Shown piece after piece: positions 38,907 through 48,661 of a stretch of 64,000 bases of DNA. Both the position numbers and the translations under genes were made by a program. The stretch is taken from contig NC_019684.1 of assembly GCF_000316645.1 (NCBI RefSeq), positions 4,500,001 through 4,564,000 on the forward strand. Direction: 5' to 3'. The stretch comes from Nostoc sp. PCC 7524 (GTDB taxonomy: Bacteria > Cyanobacteriota > Cyanobacteriia > Cyanobacteriales > Nostocaceae). The notes below the pieces were generated by a model. The model searched no databases. It was not told where the DNA came from and saw only the letters and a program-made list of their open reading frames with translations. Numbering within the stretch: the first letter of the stretch is position 1; every line of letters starts with the position of its first letter.

Positions 38907-39483
38907 AAACTAAAAAACTCCAAAAAACTTAGATTTTAGCCTTCGTACTTGACAAAGCGCAAAATAATGCCAAATTTCTTTTGAATAATTGCCATATTTT
39001 GATACAATTCTAACATAATCTTGCCTCTGTCTGCCGATGTAGCTCACCCATCTGTTTAGTCAAAATTATGATTGAGATTTAGTTAATTAGGCTCTATGAA
39101 TTTCATTTAAAAATTGAAAGACTTTTTTAACTTAAAATCCTCGATGGGAAATTTGACCAAGAGTTGATTATGTCTTGTATTGAGAGCCTATTAGGAGAAA
39201 TGTTGGCTCTGTAAAAAAACAATTAAACTAGCAATAAATGATTACTATAAACAGGCTAAAATGAGTCAATTCTATTCATAGAAAAGCTGGCTCTATTGGT
39301 GTCCGCCTCACTACTGCATTTATAGCTGTCATTGTAGATATATATCTGATGTGGAATTTATTCAGGAAATTGCATAAATTCATAGTCAACCTCTGATAAA
39401 TCTACAAAACAATCTTATTTATCGATGCCTGACCATACACATTCAGGCATCTCATCATCAGTTATAAATTTTTTCCAGACACT
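38907..39483. other. intergenic region between divergent gyrA and a secreted hypothetical
   Basis: These 577 AT-rich bases contain the divergent promoters. A strong hairpin at 39424-39451 lies in the leader of the downstream gene. No other gene was found. Confidence 0.5.
39424..39451 (+). promoter_or_regulatory. 9-bp perfect stem-loop in a 5' leader
   Basis: GATGCCTGA (39424-39432) pairs with TCAGGCATC (39443-39451) around a 10-nt loop, 32 bases before the ATG of the secreted hypothetical protein. It could be an attenuator, an mRNA-stabilising stem or a protein-binding dyad. Confidence 0.4.
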
Positions 39484-40431
39484 ATGAACTCTTTTGTGAA
39501 GCGATTCCAGATTTGCCTTTCACTTGCCATGACTATGGGGACAACCTTCACCTTGCATAGTCCGTCCCCAACACTAGCTGCTACTGCTCCCCCTAGCCTG
39601 TTACTAGCTCAATCAGCACCGCAAATCACCGAGCAGATGATTCAGAAATATATCGATTTCTTGAGCTACGCCACTGAAATCCAGTTTAGTCCAGCCCAAC
39701 GCGCCCAAATTCGCACATTTGTTCAGGGCTATATGCGGGATGGGGATCAAAAATCAATCTCTGAGGTTAAGGGCAGCTTGACCACCTATGATAAATTGCT
39801 GGTTCAATCTGCCGAAGAACGTGAAGTCGTTCGTAAGCAAGCAAGACCCATAATTCTGACACAACTACAGCAAGAAGCGATCGCAGGTAAGGAAGATGCA
39901 AAGTGGCTGTTGAATGCCTACTACCAAGCCCATCCGCCCATTGCATCCGGTAATCCGCCACTCACGCGCGACATGGTTGATGCTCACATTGAGATGGAAC
40001 ACTTCTTACTCACCCAAGTATTAGGTCAGCAAGCACCACCAATTAATGCTCAAACTAGAGCTAAGGTTTATCAAACTGCTGCTGCCCAATATGCTCAACT
40101 ATCACCACAAGAACAACGCAGTTTTGCCGAAAAGCCAGGACAATTAGCCTTAACCAAATACCAGTGGGCCAGGATGAGTGCTGAGGATCGTCTGATGATG
40201 CGGGCGCAAATAGGGGGAGTCAACAGTCTGTCGCCCCAAGAGCAGATGACGATATCCCAATTTCAGCAACAGGCCAACCAAATGCTGCGTTCCCACAACT
40301 GGAACATGATGCAAAGCACGCTCAATAATATGCGGCAAAATACAGACATCATTATGGGTACTCCTCCCATCTGGAACCCAAGTACCAACAGATACGAGCA
40401 GCGCGGCGGCATCATCACTGAATTTAAATAA
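39484..40431 (+). CDS. secreted or periplasmic hypothetical protein
   Basis: The 315-residue product starts with a clear signal peptide (basic N-terminus MNSFVKRF, hydrophobic stretch, Ala-rich cleavage region near residue 35, TLAATAPP). The mature part is helical, Gln-rich and lacks an obvious domain. Two similar EQxxF / LSPQEQ segments suggest internal repetition. No family was recognised. It has its own promoter region (about 580 bases upstream) with a leader hairpin. Its role is unknown. Confidence 0.75.
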   Translation: MNSFVKRFQICLSLAMTMGTTFTLHSPSPTLAATAPPSLLLAQSAPQITEQMIQKYIDFLSYATEIQFSPAQRAQIRTFVQGYMRDGDQKSISEVKGSLTTYDKLLVQSAEEREVVRKQARPIILTQLQQEAIAGKEDAKWLLNAYYQAHPPIASGNPPLTRDMVDAHIEMEHFLLTQVLGQQAPPINAQTRAKVYQTAAAQYAQLSPQEQRSFAEKPGQLALTKYQWARMSAEDRLMMRAQIGGVNSLSPQEQMTISQFQQQANQMLRSHNWNMMQSTLNNMRQNTDIIMGTPPIWNPSTNRYEQRGGIITEFK

Positions 40432-40592
40432 CCGGGAGATGAGAGAGTAGAGAAGAAGCAGGAGAGCAGGGAGAAATGGGGAAATTCCTCTCCCCCTTGC
40501 TCCTAACCAAATTCCTCTTCTTCCCCCAGTCTCCAATTCCCACCTGAGTATACAATGGCATTCAGTATCCTGCTGCCAATCTTTTCCGCCTT

Positions 40593-41513
40593 ATGTTGCC
40601 AGTCATCTATTCCGATGAGTTTCTAGATCACAAAACAGGAAGATATCATCCAGAGAATCCAGAGCGTTTGACGGCGATTGTGAATGCTTTAAAGGCAGCT
40701 ACGTTTGCAGAAAAAATTGCCTGGCGATCGCCTACCCCTACATCAGCAAATACATCGGTAATGCCGCTTTTACTCAAGGCTCATAGTCCAGCCTACATTG
40801 ATAAAGTCAAGGAAATTGCGGCTACTGGTGGTGGTTATTTGGATGGTGATACTCCAGTTTCTCCTCGTAGTTATGATGTGGCTCTGCTAGCAGTGAGTGC
40901 TTGGCTGGATGGAATCGATGCAGTTTTAAGTACAGCTAATCCGGCTTTTGTGTTGTCACGTCCCCCAGGACATCATGCTGAAAGTGATGCGGGAATGGGC
41001 TTTTGTTTATTTTCTAATGCAGCGATCGCAGCTTTTCATGCTCTAGAACATCCAGAAGTTAACCGCGTCGCTATCCTCGATTGGGATGTACATCATGGTA
41101 ACGGTACCCAGGCGATCGTGGAAATGTACCCCCAAATTGCCTACTGTTCCCTACACCAATATCCCTGTTATCCCGGTACTGGGAGAGCTACAGAACGCGG
41201 CTTGCATAGTAATGTGTTAAATTTGCCCTTACCTCCTGGTAGTGATATCGGAGTTTATCAGCCACTAATAGAAAAAAAAGTATTACCATTTTTAGCTGAT
41301 TTTCAGCCAGATTTATTAATTGTTAGTGCTGGTTACGATGCCAATGCTGATGATCCTTTAGCAAGTATTAATTTGCAACCAAGAGATTATGCTATGTTTA
41401 CTGATTCTTGTTTAGGAATCACACGTAAAATTCTCTTTGGCTTGGAAGGTGGCTATGATTTTGATACGCTGGCTCAATCGGTAATAGCAACCATTGAACG
41501 TTGTTTAATTTAA
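40593..41513 (+). CDS. histone-deacetylase-like (arginase fold) deacetylase
   Basis: This 306-residue zinc-dependent deacetylase family protein has the signatures YHPENPERL at the N-terminus, RPPGHHAESDAGMGFCLF (His-His dyad), LDWDVHHGNGTQ (zinc Asp/His) and SAGYDANADDPL (zinc Asp). Bacterial members act on acetylpolyamines, acetoin-related substrates or acetyl-lysines. The exact substrate cannot be told from sequence. It is a single gene after a 160-base spacer. Confidence 0.9.
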   Translation: MLPVIYSDEFLDHKTGRYHPENPERLTAIVNALKAATFAEKIAWRSPTPTSANTSVMPLLLKAHSPAYIDKVKEIAATGGGYLDGDTPVSPRSYDVALLAVSAWLDGIDAVLSTANPAFVLSRPPGHHAESDAGMGFCLFSNAAIAAFHALEHPEVNRVAILDWDVHHGNGTQAIVEMYPQIAYCSLHQYPCYPGTGRATERGLHSNVLNLPLPPGSDIGVYQPLIEKKVLPFLADFQPDLLIVSAGYDANADDPLASINLQPRDYAMFTDSCLGITRKILFGLEGGYDFDTLAQSVIATIERCLI

Positions 41514-42542
41514 CTAGGACTTACGCAATTGGCACATTCGTTTCCCTTCTGCCTTCTGCCTCCTGCCTTGCCATAGCGATAATTTTTAACACTGAGCTAC
41601 TTATAGGACTCATATTTGATTTCTGAAAAACCAAATTGGCTAGAAGCTTGCCATACAAAGGTTTATTTCTCAGTATACTTAGCAAGATTCAAGTACGATT
41701 CCTATAGTTTGAAGGTAAGGAGTGATAAGCAAAACTTTCACTCTCAATAATTTTCTCGATAGGGAAAATATTAAGTAATGTTTCACCAAAAATCACAAAG
41801 GCTAGGACAAAAGACTCAAAGTTGATCATTCGCTTCTGTGATTTAGCAGCAATATTGATTGTTTTAGTTTCTATTAACTTTCATTACAGCGTTAGCCATG
41901 AATGTTCTGATTCTTGCTATTCACCTTACAGAATAGGCATTTGCAGAGAAATATTTGTGTCTTTTTGTAATTTAGTTGGAGATGGTTTCAGGGTATTTAC
42001 TAAGTGCTAAGTATATAATAAGACTATACTAGATTAGTTAATAAACTTTCAGCAGAATCACAACTATCTAGCTAGTTTCATACTGTTTATTAAATAAATA
42101 TAAACTAATTTATTAATTTACCTTTTATAAATAGTGAAGATAAAATTAAATATAAATAGTTAATATTGTTCAGTAAATTTGCTTAAAACAATATATTAAT
42201 ATTTTTAGCATATCGAATAAAAACAATCTTTATTGGGAGTTTTATCCTATTTAATAGTTGCTATTAAAATTAAATAATAATTGTGCTTTAATTTACAATC
42301 TATAACTGAGACTAATTGCAGATTAAACGCTGAAATTGTCTCCAGAAAAAATTTTCAGTATTGTCCGTAACCAAATACAGGCTAAATTCATCGAATCTTC
42401 AGAAAGAAAAAATCTTATTGATCTTATGTAGGAGCTAAAGTTTTGTTAAGATGCAAATGCTAGCAGTTTCTCAACGGAATTTCCTACTCAGAACGTGGAG
42501 AAATAAGCAATACTAGCAGCACAAAGTTCAACAGGTGAAGCT
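41514..42542. other. 1 kb AT-rich intergenic region with a dispersed repeat end
   Basis: The first 25 bases (41515-41539, TAGGACTTACGCAATTGGC...) match exactly, in inverse, the end of a repeat at 55814-55838, so this is a dispersed element end. The remainder is very AT-rich. A 62-codon TTG-started frame at 41822-42010 is unsupported. No RNA gene was recognised. Confidence 0.55.
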
Positions 42543-42680
42543 ATGACCACCTATATTTTCTTCGATGATGCCCTGCGGATGTTAACCAACGCCTATTTGC
42601 TGTCAGCGATACTGTTAATTGCAGCTTCTGGTATAGGTTTGGCGGTTATAGAAACCATTGAAAAGACAGGACAACGCTAA
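42543..42680 (+). CDS. small single-pass membrane protein
   Basis: This 45-residue ORF has AGGTGA about 5 bases before its ATG, a strong Shine-Dalgarno. A hydrophilic start (MTTYIFFDDALRMLT) precedes one hydrophobic helix (about 18-37) and a charged tail (ETIEKTGQR). Its length and shape resemble small accessory subunits of membrane complexes such as photosystems or NDH-1, but I cannot name it. It precedes the TerB-like gene by about 180 bases on the same strand. Confidence 0.6.
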   Translation: MTTYIFFDDALRMLTNAYLLSAILLIAASGIGLAVIETIEKTGQR

Positions 42681-42863
42681 GTTAACCCATAGTTGTGAAA
42701 CTATAATATTTCATCAAAACCATATTTAGCGGGGGTGTTCACTGCCAAAAAATCCTGGGAACACTAAACCATGAAAGTCTCACAGCGTTGCAGGTTTACC
42801 CGAAGGTTAACAACTGTAAAGGTAACTGTACGCTATTGAGACCCCTATCCAGGAGTGACTATC

Positions 42864-43307
42864 ATGAATCTACTAGATGCAGTTCTGGGCAAGGAAACCC
42901 AAGCCCTAGACATACTTAGCCCAGCAGAGGCTTTTGCCGCGATCGCCTTAATGTCTACAGTGTTCGATAGTTATATGACTGATGAGCAAGAGCGTCATGT
43001 TACCTCTGTACTATCACAGTCAAAGCCATTGAAACATTACACCCAGGAAGCGATCCATAAGCTATTACAGAGAATTTTGGATATTCTCTGGCGAGATGGT
43101 TTTAATGCCTTATTTAATTTAGCTAAAGAAGCTTTATCCCCTGAATTACGAGAAGCAGCTTTTGCTGTAGCGGCTGATTTGGTTTTGGGTGAAGGTTTAG
43201 TAACTGATGAAGAAAAAAACTTTTTAAATGATTTATATCAAGCTTTAGGTATTTCTCGCGATATAGCAACACAGATTTTGCAAGTAATGTCAATCAAAAA
43301 TCTTTGA
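42864..43307 (+). CDS. TerB-like helical hypothetical protein
   Basis: This protein is about 147 residues from the ATG at 42864, which has AGGAG 8 bases upstream; a GTG at 42855 is less likely. It is entirely helical and begins MNLLDAVLGK, with AAIALMSTVFDSYMTDEQERH and a second, similar segment (LVLGEGLVTDEEKNFLNDLYQALGIS). Both halves have the acidic-helix signature of TerB-fold proteins. Function is unknown. A strong intrinsic terminator follows about 70 bases later. Confidence 0.7.
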   Translation: MNLLDAVLGKETQALDILSPAEAFAAIALMSTVFDSYMTDEQERHVTSVLSQSKPLKHYTQEAIHKLLQRILDILWRDGFNALFNLAKEALSPELREAAFAVAADLVLGEGLVTDEEKNFLNDLYQALGISRDIATQILQVMSIKNL

Positions 43308-43374
43308 TAGGCTGAGTGGAAAAATTGTTTTGACATAACCCCATCGTCAATACTAAATAGCTTATATACTGAGT

Positions 43375-43413
43375 GTGCCAAAGGAGTTAAGCTTCTTTGG
43401 CACTACTTTTTTT
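43375..43413 (+). terminator. intrinsic terminator after the TerB-like gene
   Basis: GTGCCAAAG (43375-43383) pairs with CTTTGGCAC (43395-43403) around an 11-nt loop and is followed by a run of T (TACTTTTTTT, 43404-43413). This is a canonical Rho-independent terminator for the upstream transcript. Confidence 0.85.
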
Positions 43414-43495
43414 GTGAAGTAGGAGTGTCAGGGTGTAGGGGGAGATGAGAAGAAGCAGGGGAGCAGGGAGCAAGGAGAAATGGGGAAATTCCTCC

Positions 43496-43562
43496 CCCCA
43501 ATCCCCAATCCCCAATCCCCAATCCCCAATCCCCAATCCCCAGTCCCCAGTCCCCAGTCCCT
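43496..43562. repeat. CCCCAAT/CCCCAGT 7-bp tandem repeats (STRR) upstream of murF
   Basis: About six copies of CCCCAAT then three of CCCCAGT end just before the murF ATG at 43567. The repeat keeps an open frame, making a false 29-residue Pro/Gln/Ser N-terminal extension from 43480. Confidence 0.9.
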
Positions 43563-43566
43563 AATT

Positions 43567-44907
43567 ATGTTTGCTACCTTAACCCAATTAACTGAAGCAC
43601 TTCTAGCCCAACCTGTAAATTTAAGTGCAGCTGATTTAGCACAAGCTAGCACTGGTATACAAACAGATACTCGACTGATTAAACCCGGTGAAGTTTTTGT
43701 GGCTTTGCGAGGGGAAAAATTTGATGGACACGAGTTTGTAGCAACTGCGATCGCTCAGGGTGCAATAGCCGCTATTGTTGATTTTAACTATGAAAATTCG
43801 ACACTGCCTGTATTAAAAGTCAACAATACCCTAGAGGCATATCAAAAAATTGGCAGATGGTGGCGCGATCGCTTCCACATCCCAGTCATTGGGGTGACGG
43901 GTTCTGTCGGTAAAACCACCACCAAGGAACTGATTGCCGCCGTTTTGGGTACACAGGGTAAAGTTCACAAAACCTTTGGCAATTTCAATAACGAAATTGG
44001 TGTACCGAAAACTCTCCTCCAACTAAATGCAGAACACGACTATGCCGTGATTGAAATGGCGATGCGGGGAAGGGGACAAATTGCCGAACTCACACAAATA
44101 GCACATCCGACAATTGGCGTGATTACCAATGTGGGGACAGCACATATTGAGTTACTGGGTTCAGAAGAGGCGATCGCTGAGGCAAAATGTGAGTTATTAG
44201 CCGAAATGCCTCAAAATAGCGTGGCTATTCTCAATCATGACAATCCCCTATTACTCACTACGGCGAAAAAATTTTGGCAGAGGGAAGTTTTGACTTATGG
44301 TTTTTCTGGCGGTGATATTCAAGGAATACTCATTGATAACGACACTATAGAAGTAGCAGGAATCCAGCTACCCTTACCCTTACCTGGCCGTCACAACGCT
44401 ACCAACTTTTTAGCAGCTTTAGCAGTAGCGAAAGTTTTAGGAATTGATTGGACAAGCCTCAGAGATGGTGTAACAGTGAATATGCCTACAGGCAGATCCC
44501 AACGTTTTAATTTACCCAACGACGTTGTAATCTTAGATGAAACCTATAATGCCGCACCGGAAGCTATGCTAGCCGCCTTACAGTTACTAGCAGACACACC
44601 AGGAAAGCGAAAGATTGCCGTATTGGGAGCAATGAAAGAATTAGGAGAGCGATCGCCGCAACTACATCAGCGCGTCGGTGAAACAGTGCGAGATTTAAAA
44701 TTAGACGGTTTACTTGTATTAGTGGACGGACAAGATGCCCAAGCGATTGTCAAAAGTGCCGAAGGTATCCCCTCAGAGTGCTTTAGCGCCCACGCCGATT
44801 TAATAGAAAGATTAAAGACATTTATGCAACCAGGCGATCGCTTATTATTCAAAGCTGCCCATTCTTTAGGGTTAGATAGGGTAGTGAATGAATTGCTAAG
44901 GGATTAG
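43567..44907 (+). CDS. murF: UDP-N-acetylmuramoyl-tripeptide--D-alanyl-D-alanine ligase
   Basis: This Mur ligase is 446 residues from the ATG at 43567 (MFATLTQLTEA), chosen because the upstream in-frame sequence is only 7-bp repeats. It has the P-loop GVTGSVGKTTTKE (about 111-123), then FGNFNNEIGVPKTLL, the conserved HxxxN motif GRHNATNFLAAL, and DETYNAAPEAM. It adds D-Ala-D-Ala to the UDP-MurNAc-tripeptide in cell-wall synthesis, using D-Ala made by Alr (33268-34455). Its stop codon (TAG, 44905-44907) falls inside another 7-bp repeat run. Confidence 0.93.
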   Translation: MFATLTQLTEALLAQPVNLSAADLAQASTGIQTDTRLIKPGEVFVALRGEKFDGHEFVATAIAQGAIAAIVDFNYENSTLPVLKVNNTLEAYQKIGRWWRDRFHIPVIGVTGSVGKTTTKELIAAVLGTQGKVHKTFGNFNNEIGVPKTLLQLNAEHDYAVIEMAMRGRGQIAELTQIAHPTIGVITNVGTAHIELLGSEEAIAEAKCELLAEMPQNSVAILNHDNPLLLTTAKKFWQREVLTYGFSGGDIQGILIDNDTIEVAGIQLPLPLPGRHNATNFLAALAVAKVLGIDWTSLRDGVTVNMPTGRSQRFNLPNDVVILDETYNAAPEAMLAALQLLADTPGKRKIAVLGAMKELGERSPQLHQRVGETVRDLKLDGLLVLVDGQDAQAIVKSAEGIPSECFSAHADLIERLKTFMQPGDRLLFKAAHSLGLDRVVNELLRD

Positions 44908-44995
44908 GGATTGGGGATTGGGGACTGGGGATTAGGTAATATTTATTCTCCTCTGCTCCTCTGCTCCTCTGTTCCTCTACTCCTCTGCTCCTTGC
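44900..44995. repeat. GGGGATT and CTCCTCTG tandem repeats at the murF 3' end
   Basis: About five 7-bp GGGATT(A/G)/GGGACTG units occupy 44900-44935 and include the murF stop. They are followed by six 8-bp CTCCTCTG-like units at 44948-44995. Both are typical Nostocales STRRs and lie between convergent murF and the ETR1-like kinase. Confidence 0.85.
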
Positions 44996-45003
44996 TTTCT
45001 GCC

Positions 45004-47127
45004 TCAATTCACGATCAACCTTGCCACGGCTGCAATTAATTCTTCAGCATTAACAGGCTTGGGTAAGTGGATTTGAAAACCAGCTCCGAGTGCTTGCTCT
45101 TGATCGTATTGTCTGGCAAAGGCGGTTAAGGCGATCGCAGAAATTTGGCCATTTTTTTCTACTGCCCAAGTTCTGAGTTCCCGAATCATCATATAGCCAT
45201 CCATATCAGGCATACTGATATCACTAACCAACACATCTAATCGGGATTTAGCTAATATTTGTAAGCCTTCAACTGCTGAAGCCGCCATGCTTACCTCAGC
45301 ACCTTCTTGCTGTAGGATGTAAGCTAGAAAATCTCGTGAATCCGTGTCATCGTCAACAACTAAAATCTTGATGCCGGCAAGTAACGAATATTTAGAGGTT
45401 GATAATGAAAAGTTACTTTTTTCACCTGTGACATTCAAACCATCCTCTTGGAGAAGCGGTAATCGGACTGTAAATTTTGCGCCCTGATTTTCACCCGGAC
45501 TTTCTGCTGTGACAGTACCACCGTGAATCTCTACAATTTTGCGAACAATTGCCAATCCCAGTCCTAGTCCACCAAATTTTCTGGTAGAACTGCTATCTGC
45601 TTGCCGAAAGTAATCAAAGACATAGGGTAAAAAATCAGGACTAATTCCTTTACCTGTATCACTGACAACAAGCTGAACGTAGTCATCAATTTGTTCCAAC
45701 CGCACCTCTACCTGTCCACCCTTGGGTGTAAATTTGACGGCATTAGAAAGCAGATTCCAGACTACTTGCTGCAAGCGAGCAGAATCACCCATAACTTTTC
45801 CGATACTCGATTGCAAGAACGTAATCATCTGAATTGATTTTGTTTCTGCTGCTAGCCGCATTGTCTCTAGTGCTGCGGAGATTACAGTCTCTAAGTGAAT
45901 TTTTGTAGTATTGAGGACTAGCTTACCTTGTAAAATTCTGGATATATCTAGCAAATCTTCTATGAGTTGCACCTGTAATGTGGCATTACGTTCAATAGTG
46001 GCTAATGCTTGAGATGTTCTGGCTTGGTCGAGTTGGCGGCTTTGTAACAATTTAGACCACCCCAAGATTGAATTTAGAGGTGTGCGTAACTCGTGAGAGA
46101 GGACTGCTAAAAATTCATCTTTAATGCGGTTAGCTGTTTCTGCTTCGGCTCGTGCAGCTTGTTCTAATTCCAGTAAATGGACTCTTTGCTCTAGTATTTG
46201 TTTTTGTTCATGAATATCTGTACAAGTCCCGAACCATTGAACTACACAACCTTGTTTATCTTTGAGCGGTAAGCTTCGTGCTAAATGCCAACGATAGGAG
46301 CTATCAGCAGCTCGTTTAAAGCGATATTCATTCTCGTAGACATTGCCGCTCTTTAAAGCATTTAGCCATAACTCATAAGTTCTATTCACGTCATCTGGAT
46401 GCAATGCTGCTACCCATCCAGAGCCTAATGACTGCTCTACAGTTAGCCCAGTATAATCACACCAATTTTGATTAAAATAATCACATTCACCATGAGCATC
46501 AGCAGTCCACACAAGTTGAGGGATAGCATCAGCCAAGTAACGATAGCGTTCTTCACTTTGTCTGACTACTTCTAGCAGACGCTGACGTTCGGCGATTTCT
46601 TGATGTAATTGTTCGTTAGTCTTAGTAATTTCATGAGTCCGCAGTGTAACCAAATCTTCTAGATGATTTTGATATCTCCTTAGCTCTTCCTCTACCTTTA
46701 GACGCTCTGCTATTTGTATTTGCAGTTGATGATTTGCTAGCTCTAGTTGAGCCGGACTAGGAAGTGCTAAAGCTTTGGGGACTAAAGGGATGAGTTCTAC
46801 TGCTGTAATTAAAGATATTCCTGCGGTCAAAGCTTTGACAAATCCCGATATCCAATAGTTGGGATGCCAAAGTGTCCAAACCGCTAAAATGTGAGTTGTG
46901 CCGCAAGCGACAATAAACCCACTAAATAATAAGAATATCCAATGAAAGGGCAGATCCTGCCGTTTGCGGACAAAGTAGAAAAGCGTAGCAGGAATAGAAT
47001 AATAAGCTATGGCAATGAGCGCATCAGATACTAAATGTAATAAAACTAAATCTGTTTTCCAGAGATAACAGTGTCCATGTGGGATGAATGGCCCTGAGTT
47101 AAACAAATAAGTCCACAATTCCGCCAT
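45004..47127 (-). CDS. ethylene-receptor-like (ETR1-type) hybrid histidine kinase
   Basis: The 707-residue kinase has an N-terminal three-helix domain (about 22-115) with the plant ethylene-binding pattern: Asp35 in LVSDALIAIAYYSIP, and Cys75/His79 in FIVACGTTHILAVWT. These correspond to the ETR1 Asp25, Cys65 and His69 that bind copper and ethylene. A coiled linker, a PAS domain (about 195-308), HisKA with His345, HATPase_c (GTGKGI-like box, FGGLGLGL) and a C-terminal receiver with Asp636 follow. Related cyanobacterial SynEtr1 is an established ethylene receptor. The upstream gap is AT-rich and pdxJ is divergent. Confidence 0.92.
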   Translation of the reverse strand: MAELWTYLFNSGPFIPHGHCYLWKTDLVLLHLVSDALIAIAYYSIPATLFYFVRKRQDLPFHWIFLLFSGFIVACGTTHILAVWTLWHPNYWISGFVKALTAGISLITAVELIPLVPKALALPSPAQLELANHQLQIQIAERLKVEEELRRYQNHLEDLVTLRTHEITKTNEQLHQEIAERQRLLEVVRQSEERYRYLADAIPQLVWTADAHGECDYFNQNWCDYTGLTVEQSLGSGWVAALHPDDVNRTYELWLNALKSGNVYENEYRFKRAADSSYRWHLARSLPLKDKQGCVVQWFGTCTDIHEQKQILEQRVHLLELEQAARAEAETANRIKDEFLAVLSHELRTPLNSILGWSKLLQSRQLDQARTSQALATIERNATLQVQLIEDLLDISRILQGKLVLNTTKIHLETVISAALETMRLAAETKSIQMITFLQSSIGKVMGDSARLQQVVWNLLSNAVKFTPKGGQVEVRLEQIDDYVQLVVSDTGKGISPDFLPYVFDYFRQADSSSTRKFGGLGLGLAIVRKIVEIHGGTVTAESPGENQGAKFTVRLPLLQEDGLNVTGEKSNFSLSTSKYSLLAGIKILVVDDDTDSRDFLAYILQQEGAEVSMAASAVEGLQILAKSRLDVLVSDISMPDMDGYMMIRELRTWAVEKNGQISAIALTAFARQYDQEQALGAGFQIHLPKPVNAEELIAAVARLIVN

Positions 47128-47514
47128 AGTCTTTGAGAAGATTACTCTAATTTTTTTAAATTTGCAGAACTATCTAAGTCCCTCTTGGAAAAAATATATT
47201 GACCGCAAAAATTTTTAACTGCGCTATTAACCATGTCTGATGGTTAAAGCGTACATAAATTTATGGTTGTAGGAAATAAGGCAAAAGTTTGATTTTTAAT
47301 AGCTAATTGCTAGCGATCGCTAAGTTGCTCTACCAAATTGATCTTAACGATAGCTTTCACATAAAATGATTAGTCTCAGAATTTTATCTTTCATTTATCT
47401 TTCCTGCTCAATTATTACTTATGAGTAGGAACTTGGACGTTATCCAACAATAATTTTGTTAACAATTTCAGGTAAGATAAATCTCTGTGGACTGTGGATA
47501 GGGAGATACAAGGG
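47128..47514. other. promoter region between divergent ETR1-like kinase and pdxJ
   Basis: This 387-base AT-rich spacer contains a HIP1 GCGATCGC near 47314 and holds the promoters of both divergent genes. No gene was seen. Confidence 0.5.
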
Positions 47515-48234
47515 TTGCTGACACTTGGTGTAAACATAGACCATATAGCCACCATTCGCCAAGCACGGCGGACGGTAGAACCAGACCCGGTGGCGGCGGC
47601 GGTGCTGGCAGAATTGGCTGGTGCCGATGGCATTACAGTGCATCTGCGGGAAGACAGGCGGCATATTCAAGACCGGGATGTGCGTTTATTGCGACAAACA
47701 GTCAGGACGCACTTAAATTTAGAAATGGCTGCTACAGACGAAATGTTGGGAATTGCCCTTGACATTAAACCTGATTATGTGACTTTAGTCCCCGAAAAGC
47801 GGGAAGAAGTTACTACGGAAGGGGGTTTAGATATAGTCGGGCAAATTGCTAGAATAAGTGAGATAGTAGATAAATTGCAGGGTGCTGGCATTCCCGTGAG
47901 CTTGTTTATTGATGCCGAACCTGCACAAATCGAAGCTTCTGTCAAGGTGCAAGCAAAGTTTATTGAACTACACACTGGTAGATATGCAGAAGCTAGAGAT
48001 GAAACCAGTCGTCATCAAGAATTAGCTGTGTTAGCTCAAGGTTGTGAACAAGCGATTAAAGCTGGATTGCGAGTTAACGCCGGTCATGGGCTGACTTACT
48101 GGAATGTATATCCGGTGGCTGCACTGCCAGGTATGGAAGAGTTAAACATTGGTCATACCATCATCAGCCGAGCAGCGTTAGTAGGCATGGAACGAGCTGT
48201 TCGGGAGATGAAACAAGCGATGCGGGGGGAATAG
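47515..48234 (+). CDS. pdxJ: pyridoxine 5'-phosphate synthase
   Basis: This PdxJ is 239 residues from a TTG at 47515 ([18 protein letters not shown]), with GGG a few bases upstream. A GTG at 47494 would add seven residues not found in typical PdxJ. The signatures [29 protein letters not shown] and [11 protein letters not shown] match the family. It condenses 1-deoxyxylulose 5-phosphate with 3-amino-2-oxopropyl phosphate to make PNP for vitamin B6. The unusual start codon is worth noting. Confidence 0.92.
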   Translation: MLTLGVNIDHIATIRQARRTVEPDPVAAAVLAELAGADGITVHLREDRRHIQDRDVRLLRQTVRTHLNLEMAATDEMLGIALDIKPDYVTLVPEKREEVTTEGGLDIVGQIARISEIVDKLQGAGIPVSLFIDAEPAQIEASVKVQAKFIELHTGRYAEARDETSRHQELAVLAQGCEQAIKAGLRVNAGHGLTYWNVYPVAALPGMEELNIGHTIISRAALVGMERAVREMKQAMRGE

Positions 48235-48661
48235 GGATAGGTGACAGGTGATAGGTGACAGGTGACAGGGGAGATGAGGAAGTGGGGGAAGTGGGGGAAG
48301 ATGTAGCTTTATCTTACTAAAAGGCGGAAAACTCGCTCCCTTGTCTCCCCCTGCCCCCCTGCTTCCTGTTCTAGAGCAGGGTTGTCTCATTCTTGCCAGA
48401 GAAAATTCAAAGCCCTTATTTCTTCGTCTGTTCTCTATCAACATTTTGGGAAAGCATAACGAAATAAAGAAGCTTCTAGATTATTCTCTCGTTGTATGAA
48501 ACCACCCTGCCCTGCTTCCTATTCTAGAGGGGTTGTGACTGCGTAATCTCGAAAATCGTTGGTATGGTAGAGGACTTCGTGACAAGTGATTAGAAGTCAG
48601 GATGCTTTGCCATGAGCGATTTTCTCAATTTTGAATTTAGAGTTTGGAATTTGGAATTGTT
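48235..48661. other. repeat-rich spacer after pdxJ
   Basis: Degenerate units GGTGACAGGTGATA (48239-48270) are followed by AT-rich DNA. Two related copies of a CTGCTTCCT(G/A)TTCTAGAG motif occur, at about 48360 and 48513. No gene is supported here. Confidence 0.6.

Noticed and set aside
41822..42010. 62-codon plus-strand frame in the HDAC-TerB spacer
   Set aside because: TTG start, no SD, and Cys-rich chance composition in very AT-rich DNA.
43496..43562. Direct repeats considered as a CRISPR array
   Set aside because: Units are only 7 bp with no spacers between them; they are STRR repeats. No CRISPR array was found in the window.
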